This document shows positions 1 through 6,487 of a stretch of DNA of 64,000 nt, piece by piece. Both the position numbers and the translations under genes were made by a program. This DNA is from Brumimicrobium sp964585545 (lineage in GTDB: Bacteria > Bacteroidota > Bacteroidia > Flavobacteriales_D > Crocinitomicaceae): positions 62,001-126,000 of the forward strand of contig CAZPDT010000006.1 in the NCBI GenBank assembly GCA_964585545.1, written 5' to 3'. The notes beneath the pieces are model-generated. The model ran no database searches. It was given only the letters and a program-made list of their open reading frames with translations, and was not told where the DNA came from. How positions within the stretch are numbered: position 1 is the stretch's first letter; the number at the start of each line of letters is the position of its first letter.

Positions 1-87
1 AGAAAAATAGGTTTCAATTGCACGAGATAAAGCGGCTGATTTTATAATTTGAGGACGTGCTCCAATAATTGTAATTATTTTTTTCAT
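1..87 (-). CDS. wecB: UDP-N-acetylglucosamine 2-epimerase, N-terminal fragment (cut by window edge)
   Basis: Only the first 29 codons lie in the window; the rest is off the left edge. The peptide begins MKKIITIIGARPQIIKSAAL, which carries the glycine/arginine nucleotide-binding start (G-A-R-P-Q) typical of non-hydrolysing UDP-GlcNAc 2-epimerases. These cytoplasmic enzymes interconvert UDP-GlcNAc and UDP-ManNAc for surface polysaccharide synthesis. The start is the ATG after a T-rich stretch; no clear Shine-Dalgarno is visible, which is normal in this phylum. The family call rests on the N-terminus alone. Confidence 0.75.
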   Translation of the reverse strand, partial: MKKIITIIGARPQIIKSAALSRAIETYFS

Positions 88-275
88 GACTGGACTACTT
101 TCAGAAACGAAGGTAATTATTTCATGTTAATAGAAAGCGATTTACCTCAAAATATTCACTTCAAACTAACTTACAAAGCAAACACTGATCAATACGGATT
201 ATAGAGAGATTGAGAAGATACAATTTTTTAAGGGAGTTCTATAAATTGCAATGGTTGTGTTAGATTGTCATAAAA

Positions 276-307
276 AAAGAGCACCTCCCGATGCTCTTTC
301 ATTTTTT
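276..307. terminator. Rho-independent terminator, possibly bidirectional
   Basis: Perfect 8-bp stem AAAGAGCA/TGCTCTTT around an 8-nt loop, preceded by an A run and followed by CATTTTTT. It has a T tract on each strand. It sits just downstream of the small minus-strand gene at 320-469 and upstream of wecB, so it probably ends transcription coming from the fabG side. Confidence 0.8.
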
Positions 308-319
308 AATTTTATACAA

Positions 320-469
320 CTAATTTAAATGCACAAGAATTCCTTCTTGTTTTGTCTTCTTAACCTCTACACTCTTTGAGTAATTTAAAAGAAATTGGAG
401 CGTAGATTTTGATGGCTTATTTTTATCCTCCCTCACCTCTGGAGCAATTTTAGAGTAATTATTCACCAT
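320..469 (-). CDS. Small conserved-looking hypothetical protein (49 aa)
   Basis: An open frame of 49 codons plus TAG, below usual gene-caller cut-offs. The protein starts MVNNYSKIAPEVRE and contains a charged N-terminal half followed by a predicted short helix (TLQFLLNYSKSVEV) and a hydrophobic end. The P-S-K-x-T-L-x-F-L-L-N-Y-S-K pattern resembles a family of about 50-residue uncharacterised proteins I associate with Bacteroidota; that is recall, not a search. It is followed directly by a strong terminator, which supports a real transcription unit. Function unknown. The frame is open upstream to a TAA but holds no earlier ATG, so this start is the likely one. Confidence 0.6.
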   Translation of the reverse strand: MVNNYSKIAPEVREDKNKPSKSTLQFLLNYSKSVEVKKTKQEGILVHLN

Positions 470-621
470 ATACGTTTTTTTATTGATTACAATATTATAA
501 ACGCCAATAGTTTTTGATTATTACATTTGAACGTAACAATTTATTATTATTACTATAAAAAGAGCGGTGTCCCCATAAAAATAGCACTGTCATCAAGCAT
601 AAAATGTTTCATTGATTCAAC

Positions 622-1365
622 TTACATCAACATTCCTCCGCAAACTTGTAATGTTTGCCCTGTAATGTATAAAGCGTTATCAGAAGCTAAGAACACAACT
701 GCATTGGCAACATCTTCTGGAGTTCCTCCACGTTTTAATGGAATATTACTCCTCCATTCTTCAACTACTTTTTCATCCAGTTTATCGGTCATCTCTGTCT
801 CAATAAACCCAGGAGCAATTACATTGCAACGAATATTTCGAGAGCCCAATTCTTGTGCAATAGATTTAGAAAAACCGATCATTCCTGCTTTAGATGCTGC
901 GTAATTAGACTGTCCTCCATTACCAGAAACACCCACCACAGAAGACATATTGATAATTGATCCTTTTCTGGCTCTCAACATTGGTCGTTGGACGGCTTTT
1001 GTAAGGTTAAACACTGACTTTAGATTGGTATCAATCACCTCATCCCACATTTCTTCGGTCATTCTCATCAAAAGATTGTCCCGTGTAATTCCAGCATTAT
1101 TAACCAAGACATCAATGGCTTCAAAGTCTTTTACTACATCATCAACAAGTTTTTGTGCCTCGTCAAAGTTAGCTGCGTTTGATTTATAGGCTTTGATGGT
1201 TTGGTCTTTTTTTGATAATGTATCAATTAGTGCATTCGCTTTTTCGTCTGATGAAACATAAGTAAAAGCCACGTCGGCACATTCTGCAACACATCTTTCA
1301 ACTATGGCTTTCCCGATTCCTCGCGTTCCTCCAGTTACCAGTACAACTTTGTTTTTTAACTGCAT
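622..1365 (-). CDS. fabG: 3-oxoacyl-[acyl-carrier-protein] reductase FabG
   Basis: A 247-residue short-chain dehydrogenase of the usual FabG length. It should perform the NADPH-dependent reduction of 3-oxoacyl-ACP in fatty acid elongation in the cytoplasm. Visible motifs: the Rossmann TGGTRGIG at residues 11-18, NNAG at 89-92, the catalytic Ser near 141-142, and YAASK with Tyr155 and Lys159; the C-terminus has the normal ITGQTLQVCGGM sequence. A TATATTTG -7 box lies 31 nt upstream of the ATG. It stands alone rather than in a fab cluster; the acyl-CoA reductase gene lies upstream on the same strand, 163 nt away. Another SDR with fatty-acyl substrates is possible but less likely. Confidence 0.9.
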   Translation of the reverse strand: MQLKNKVVLVTGGTRGIGKAIVERCVAECADVAFTYVSSDEKANALIDTLSKKDQTIKAYKSNAANFDEAQKLVDDVVKDFEAIDVLVNNAGITRDNLLMRMTEEMWDEVIDTNLKSVFNLTKAVQRPMLRARKGSIINMSSVVGVSGNGGQSNYAASKAGMIGFSKSIAQELGSRNIRCNVIAPGFIETEMTDKLDEKVVEEWRSNIPLKRGGTPEDVANAVVFLASDNALYITGQTLQVCGGMLM

Positions 1366-1395
1366 CTCTTAATGATTTTTCATTTTAATAAGATA

Positions 1396-1426
1396 CAAAT
1401 ATAATGGAAAATTAAAAGTGAGGAAA
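1396..1426 (-). promoter_or_regulatory. Promoter of fabG
   Basis: On the minus strand a TTTC element is followed after 19 nt by TATATTTG, close to the Bacteroidota consensus TTTG-N19-TANNTTTG. The -7 box ends 31 nt before the fabG ATG, giving a short leader. Confidence 0.5.
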
Positions 1427-1434
1427 CGAAAGGA

Positions 1435-1490
1435 GAATTTAGATGGGAGATGGTTGATGGTAAATGGGAGGTTTTGATTTGAGAAGGGTG
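1435..1490. repeat. Purine-rich degenerate repeat
   Basis: A G/A-rich stretch built from ATGGGAG/ATGGTAA-like units in the fabG / acyl-CoA reductase gap. It shares the 12-mer ATGGGAGGTTTT with a similar stretch at 3013-3067, so the two purine-rich tracts bracket the reductase-ferredoxin pair. Confidence 0.4.
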
Positions 1491-1528
1491 AAAAATAACC
1501 TGCATTATTCATGATATTATTATTGATA

Positions 1529-2569
1529 TCAGAGTGAGGTGAGAAACTGCATTGTGTCTATTCCATCAGCGTAATCGTCCAATTGGGGAGATTGTGCGGT
1601 ACCAAAAGCGGTATAATTCTTACCGATAACGACCTGAATTTTATCTTTGTGTTCTTCCAAATATTCATTCAATTCACTTTCATTTTCATAGAAATGATAA
1701 TGGAGTACTGCAACTGGGGCATATAATTCTTTAGACGCTCTCATTAACATGAAACCATTTTCAATTATATCTTCTTGGTTCATCAAATAAATGGCTTTAT
1801 AATAATCATAATTGTTTGCATATTTGTTGTGATTTATCACATCATTGTAATCGATTACGGCTCCAAATATATGGTCTAAATCATAGTCTTTGGGTAGAAT
1901 AAGGTGGGATACGTTTCGACAGCCTAAACCATAATACGTAAAGATATCTTTTCCTAAGGCCAATAATTCATCTTTAGATTCACTTCCATTAATTACGGCA
2001 ACTGCTGTTCTGTTTTTTCGAATAATATGGGGCAGATGGCCAAAATATTTTTCAAAATAGCGCGCTGTATTGTTGCTTCCTGTAGCAATCACTGCATCAA
2101 TTGTGCTGAGTCTATCAACAAATTCAAATCGATCTGCCAATTCTGGTTGAAGCGTTGTAACAATATCAAGTAAAAGTGGAATCAGTAACTTGTCATCGCT
2201 CGATAATTTTATTTGTGCTTTATTCCCTGAAAAAATTACCGCTAAAACATCGTGAAATCCAACCAGAGGTATATTTCCTGCTAAAATCAAACCAACGGTT
2301 TTTGATGTTGAAATTAATGGATACCGATCCACCCATTCTTTAAGGGCTTTCTTGTTTAAAACTGTCCCTATTTGACGGTAACTTTCCTTTACATTTTCTT
2401 CTGAAAACCAGCCGTTTTGAGCTTTAGCTCCTTTGATGGCAAGTTTCATTTTTTCACCAAACTCTTGAATTACAAATGGATTAAAGCTTTTTTCATTGGT
2501 TCCATTGCCCCATTTTTTCAGGGAATCTCCTAAAATGGAAAATGTTGTGATTGTTTTTGTTCTGTCCAT
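1529..2569 (-). CDS. LuxC-like acyl-CoA reductase
   Basis: This 346-residue protein matches the LuxC acyl-CoA reductase fold found across Bacteroidota, where it is often annotated simply as acyl-CoA reductase. It has an aldehyde-dehydrogenase-like layout: a substrate/nucleotide region with NIPLVGFHDVL, then ATGSNNTARYF, and the catalytic cysteine in YYGLGCRNVS (Cys217). The family reduces fatty acyl thioesters to aldehydes; the physiological product in this organism is not known. It is divergent from the ferredoxin gene 97 nt away, an arrangement I recall as common in the phylum and which suggests a shared role or regulation. Length is shorter than LuxC of luminous bacteria (about 480), normal for this subgroup. 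Confidence 0.8.
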   Translation of the reverse strand: MDRTKTITTFSILGDSLKKWGNGTNEKSFNPFVIQEFGEKMKLAIKGAKAQNGWFSEENVKESYRQIGTVLNKKALKEWVDRYPLISTSKTVGLILAGNIPLVGFHDVLAVIFSGNKAQIKLSSDDKLLIPLLLDIVTTLQPELADRFEFVDRLSTIDAVIATGSNNTARYFEKYFGHLPHIIRKNRTAVAVINGSESKDELLALGKDIFTYYGLGCRNVSHLILPKDYDLDHIFGAVIDYNDVINHNKYANNYDYYKAIYLMNQEDIIENGFMLMRASKELYAPVAVLHYHFYENESELNEYLEEHKDKIQVVIGKNYTAFGTAQSPQLDDYADGIDTMQFLTSL

Positions 2570-2624
2570 CCTAACAAATAATAATTATCTGGTAAAATTA
2601 CCCTAGTTCCTTGTTAAAGGTTAT

Positions 2625-2632
2625 TATATTTG
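2625..2632 (+). promoter_or_regulatory. -7 box upstream of ferredoxin
   Basis: TATATTTG, an exact match to TANNTTTG, 34 nt before the ferredoxin ATG. No convincing -33 TTTG is seen at the ideal distance. Confidence 0.45.
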
Positions 2633-2666
2633 CAAATGTAGAGAGAAACACTTAAAAAGTAGTGAA

Positions 2667-3014
2667 ATGGCAATAATAATTACAGATGAATGTATCAATT
2701 GTGGCGCCTGTGAACCCGAATGTCCAAACAATGCAATTTATGAGGGAGCTGATGATTGGGCTTGGTCTGATGGCACTTCTCTATCTGGCATGATAACCAC
2801 CTTAGATGGAAAAGAAGTTGATGCGGATGCAGAAAATGAACCTATTGATGACGATATATACTATATAGTTCCTGACAAATGTACTGAATGTCAAGGGTTT
2901 CACGACGAACCTCAATGTGCTGCCGTTTGCCCAGTAGATTGCTGTGTTGATGACCCAGATTATAGAGAGACTGAGGAAATGTTGTTGAAGAAGAAGGATT
3001 TTATGCATTTGTAG
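2667..3014 (+). CDS. 4Fe-4S dicluster ferredoxin
   Basis: An acidic 115-residue ferredoxin. The first cluster motif is CINCGACEPECP (residues 9-20). The second is CTECQGFHDEPQCAAVCP, an expanded motif with an insertion between the second and third cysteines, followed by an extra Cys pair (DCC). The long acidic linker between the clusters (about residues 28-70) is typical of the Bacteroidota form. It should be a soluble low-potential electron carrier. The head-to-head acyl-CoA reductase is a possible partner, but that enzyme family normally uses NADPH, so the link is only contextual. Confidence 0.9.
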   Translation: MAIIITDECINCGACEPECPNNAIYEGADDWAWSDGTSLSGMITTLDGKEVDADAENEPIDDDIYYIVPDKCTECQGFHDEPQCAAVCPVDCCVDDPDYRETEEMLLKKKDFMHL

Positions 3015-3067
3015 ATGGGAGGTTTTAGAGTGTAGAGTGTAGATGGGGAATGGGAGATTGGGTGTTG
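3013..3067. repeat. Purine-rich degenerate repeat
   Basis: Directly after the ferredoxin stop, a tract of GTAGATGGGAG, a tandem GAGTGTAGAGTGTAG and GGGGAATGGGAGATTGGG units. It shares ATGGGAGGTTTT with the tract at 1435-1490. Confidence 0.4.
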
Positions 3068-3156
3068 GTTTGTATATTTGGGCTTTTATTGGTCTATAAT
3101 TAAAAAAAATCAGTCAGAAATTGTATTTTCGTACCATCACCTTTTTTCGGTAAGAC

Positions 3157-4854
3157 ATGGAGAAATTTATCAACATTTTAGTTATTGACAATGATTCCGT
3201 TAATATTGAAGGCTTGCGGACAATACTTGGAGGTGGTGGAAACAACCTAATTATTTGTGAAGATGAAGCTGAAGCTTGGCCAATTATCGAAAAAAGGAAG
3301 ATTGGGATTCTTATGCTCAATATCGAAAATAAATCTATAAACGGAATAGAGTTTCTGCAAAGATTAAGATTAAATCCCCATTCAAAAGATGCTTATAAAA
3401 TCGTGTTAAGTGGGAGCTCTTCATCAGGTGCTAGATTAGTAAAGGGATTTAAAGAAGGAGCTGTAGATTATATCATAAGTCCATTTGATCCTAATTTGGT
3501 TAAAGCAAAGATTGAGGTATTCAAAACCCTTTATTTTAAAGACCATAGAATTAATCAACTTTTAGAAAATATTTTTCCCCGTACCGTGCTGAGAGATTTA
3601 GAAATAAATGGAAAATTTTCTCCTAAGCGGGTGGACGACGGCATTGTTCTATTTACTGATTTTGTTGCTTTCACAAAACTTTCCAAAAGCTATGAGCCTT
3701 TGGAATTACTGCAGGAGTTAGAGAGTTATTTCGATAAATTCGATGAAATAATGGATCGTTATCAATTGGAAAAAATAAAAACAATTGGTGATTCCTACAT
3801 GGTTCTCGCAGGTGTCACAGAGAAGAACAAAAAACCAGCTGTTCGGGCAACCATGGCAGCTTTAGAGATTCGCAACTATATACTGGATCGGAAAAAAGAA
3901 AATAAAAACAGAAAACGTGAGACTTGGGATATTCGAATTGGACTCCACTCTGGTCCGTTGGTTACAGGGGTTGTTGGAACAAAAAAAATTAGTTTTGATG
4001 TTTGGGGAGACACCGTAAATATTGCATCTCGAGCAGAACAAAGTTCAGTTGAGAACAACATCACTGTTACTGATCATATAGCAAAGCACATTCTTCCATA
4101 TTTCGATATTATCCATCGCGGAAAAATAAAAGTAAAACACGGGGGATATGTCGATATGTATTTTGTAGATAAACTCAAGGCGGAGCTATCCATGTTTAAC
4201 CAAGGCAGAGTACCCAACCGTGAATTGCGTATAGAATGTGAATTGCCTCCAATGGATTTTGAGCTCACTCGTGACTTTATAATTGATAAATTAGAGAATT
4301 GCTTGCTCGATGGTCTGGAATACCACAGCATCAACCATACGCTTAATGTTGAACAAGCGGCTATAAAAATAGCTTATCTTGAAGGGGTGAAAGGTGAAGA
4401 ACTGATTCTTTTAAAAACGGCAATCCTATTTCACGATTCAGGTTATACTGCCTGTTACCACAACAATGAACAATATGCCATTCAATTGGCAAAAAGTGAA
4501 TTGCCTAGGTTTGGCTATAGTGAAAAACAAATAGAAGTGATTTGTAATATTATCGCATCAACTGTTCATGGTAGAGAACCCAAAACATTATTGGAAAAAA
4601 TTATGTGCGATGCTGACCATGATTATTTGGGTCGACCAGATTATCAAATTGTTGCCAAGAAATTGCGGCGTGAACTATCTACTTTTGGTACAGAGATGGA
4701 GGAACTCGAATGGATTGATTTTCAATTGGAGTATTTAAAGAATACACATAAGTTTTATACACAAACTTCCAAAAACATTAGGGGAAAGAGCAAAGCGCTA
4801 CGGATTCTTGAGTTAGAGGAAATGAAAAGCACGATCTTGTCAAACAATCTGTAA
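3157..4854 (+). CDS. Pseudo-receiver / class III adenylate cyclase / HD-domain protein
   Basis: A 565-residue soluble protein of three parts. Residues 5-125 form a CheY-like receiver, but the phosphoacceptor Asp position is Asn55 (LMLNIEN) and the usual conserved Lys is Ser108 (ISPFDP), so it looks unable to take phosphate in the normal way. Residues 160-340 are a class III nucleotidyl cyclase with both metal Asps (Asp168 in FTDF and Asp212 in TIGDSYM), Lys208 and Asp281 at the adenine-selecting positions, and Asn288/Arg292 for the transition state, so cAMP is the expected product. Residues 370-530 are an HD-type domain with His394, His426-Asp427 and a downstream Asp near 485. HD domains commonly hydrolyse phosphodiester bonds; whether this one degrades a nucleotide is inference. 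It appears monocistronic. Confidence 0.85.
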   Translation: MEKFINILVIDNDSVNIEGLRTILGGGGNNLIICEDEAEAWPIIEKRKIGILMLNIENKSINGIEFLQRLRLNPHSKDAYKIVLSGSSSSGARLVKGFKEGAVDYIISPFDPNLVKAKIEVFKTLYFKDHRINQLLENIFPRTVLRDLEINGKFSPKRVDDGIVLFTDFVAFTKLSKSYEPLELLQELESYFDKFDEIMDRYQLEKIKTIGDSYMVLAGVTEKNKKPAVRATMAALEIRNYILDRKKENKNRKRETWDIRIGLHSGPLVTGVVGTKKISFDVWGDTVNIASRAEQSSVENNITVTDHIAKHILPYFDIIHRGKIKVKHGGYVDMYFVDKLKAELSMFNQGRVPNRELRIECELPPMDFELTRDFIIDKLENCLLDGLEYHSINHTLNVEQAAIKIAYLEGVKGEELILLKTAILFHDSGYTACYHNNEQYAIQLAKSELPRFGYSEKQIEVICNIIASTVHGREPKTLLEKIMCDADHDYLGRPDYQIVAKKLRRELSTFGTEMEELEWIDFQLEYLKNTHKFYTQTSKNIRGKSKALRILELEEMKSTILSNNL

Positions 4855-5239
4855 TTTTAATGTCCTCCCCAACTCACCTGTATCATTAACTGCGTTGATC
4901 TCGAAAGCTGTATTCATACATTTTATATTACAAAACCGCTGTCTTAGCCCGAATTATTATTCATTCTTTAAAATAGTAATAGGTATTCATGAGCTCACAA
5001 GCTCGGTTCACCAATCTTAAAATATAAAACCACTAACGATTGATAGTTATATGTTTAAATGTATTTCAAGCATTTTTTAAGAATCCCAAATTTGGGTATT
5101 GATAATTTGGCAAGATTTTGATTTAATTTTGATCTATTCGTCGTTACAAGCCTCGCGAAATATGTATATATTACTTTATGTCTTGTGGCTAAAATAGATT
5201 GAAAATTAAATGCATGAACAATGCGGGTTAGCATTCAGG
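4855..5239. other. Intergenic region with inverted motifs, no gene seen
   Basis: 385 nt between two convergent genes with no plausible coding frame. It holds the palindrome CCCAAATTTGGG (5085-5096) and two oppositely oriented copies of a dispersed motif: a degenerate copy near 4948-4966 and a good copy at 5213-5229. No terminator with a T tract is evident. Confidence 0.5.
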
Positions 5240-6394
5240 TTATGCCTTGGCGTCTGAGTTAACCTGAAATTGGGCTATTGTCTTTTCATACAATTGTTCA
5301 TATTGGGGAAGTACATTTTCCAAACCAAATTTTTTTGCTTGCTGCTGAGCCTGCAACTTAAATTGATTTAAAACTTTATCATCTTTTAATATCTGGATGC
5401 TGTTTTTGGCCATATCCTCAATATCTCCCACTTCTGATAAATATCCCGAGAAACCATCCTTATTTACTTCAGGTATTCCACCTGTATTCGATGATATTAC
5501 AGGTGTACTCACACCCATTGCTTCTAATGCTGCCAGTCCAAAGCTTTCAGTTTGTGAAGGCAATAAGAACAGGTCTGCAATACCCAATAATCTTCCTGTA
5601 TCTCTAATTTTCCCTATCATGAGCACGCGATCACAAATTTTAAGTTCACGACAAAGCAATTCAATATTGTACCTTTCTGGACCATCTCCAATTAGTAAAA
5701 GACGGGATTTTATTTTTCTATTTATTTTTTCAAAAATTCGTATTACATCTCCCACACGCTTCACTTTTCTGAAATTGGATACATGGCACACTATTCTTTC
5801 ATCATCATTGGCGTATTTGCGCCTTTGTACCCAATCCATATCCAATGGGTTTCCATTAAATTTGTTGATAAAATTAGGAATAACTTGAATGGGTCTTTCT
5901 GTATCAAAATGCTGATAAGTATCTTGCTTAAGACTTTCAGAGACAGCGGTAACAACATTCGATTGATTCAAACAGAAGGTAATTACTGGCTCAAATGACC
6001 GATCTCTACCTACCAGAGTAATATCTGTACCATGCAAGGTGGTGATAAATGGAATGTTTATGCCCTGTGTCTTTAAGATCTGTTGTGCCATAAATGCTGC
6101 CGAGGCATGTGGAATTGCGTAATGAACATGTAATATATCAAGTTTTTCGTGCTTGGCTACATCTACCATTTTACTGGCCAGTACTGTTTCATACGGTTGG
6201 TATTCAAATAATGGATAGTTGCTTACTGCTACTTCATGATAATAGATATTGTCTCTAAAAGCATTTAATCTTACAGGTTGAGAATAAGTAATAAAATGTA
6301 TTTCATGGCCTTTTGCTGCTAAAGCTTTTCCTAACTCCGTTGCTACAACACCACTTCCTCCGTAAGTTGGATATAAAACTATTCCTATTTTCAT
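5240..6394 (-). CDS. bshA: N-acetyl-alpha-D-glucosaminyl L-malate synthase BshA
   Basis: A 384-residue GT4-family glycosyltransferase. The N-terminus MKIGIVLYPTYGGSGVVATE is characteristic of BshA, which joins GlcNAc from UDP-GlcNAc to L-malate, the first step of bacillithiol synthesis. The C-terminal Rossmann half carries FGLAALEAMG followed by PVISSNTGGIPE, which supplies the E-x7-E donor site. The length matches the family (about 375-385). Bacillithiol is known from several Flavobacteriia. The deacetylase BshB and ligase BshC are not in this window. A TATTTTTG -7 box lies about 50 nt upstream. Confidence 0.88.
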   Translation of the reverse strand: MKIGIVLYPTYGGSGVVATELGKALAAKGHEIHFITYSQPVRLNAFRDNIYYHEVAVSNYPLFEYQPYETVLASKMVDVAKHEKLDILHVHYAIPHASAAFMAQQILKTQGINIPFITTLHGTDITLVGRDRSFEPVITFCLNQSNVVTAVSESLKQDTYQHFDTERPIQVIPNFINKFNGNPLDMDWVQRRKYANDDERIVCHVSNFRKVKRVGDVIRIFEKINRKIKSRLLLIGDGPERYNIELLCRELKICDRVLMIGKIRDTGRLLGIADLFLLPSQTESFGLAALEAMGVSTPVISSNTGGIPEVNKDGFSGYLSEVGDIEDMAKNSIQILKDDKVLNQFKLQAQQQAKKFGLENVLPQYEQLYEKTIAQFQVNSDAKA

Positions 6395-6445
6395 TCTCTG
6401 TATTTTATTTTCAACTATCCCTTTGGGACTTTATTTATAGACCAA

Positions 6446-6453
6446 CAAAAATA
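6446..6453 (-). promoter_or_regulatory. -7 box upstream of bshA
   Basis: TATTTTTG on the minus strand, matching TANNTTTG, 51 nt before the bshA ATG. The -33 region holds only T-rich sequence. Confidence 0.4.
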
Positions 6454-6487
6454 TCATTTTCTTGTTCATAAAAACCAGATATTTGAG

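Noticed and set aside
3013..3067. CRISPR-like or tandem array in the purine-rich tract
   Set aside because: The units are short and irregular with no constant spacers.
5085..5096. Palindrome CCCAAATTTGGG as a terminator
   Set aside because: It has no loop and no T tract; kept only as a noted motif in the intergenic region.
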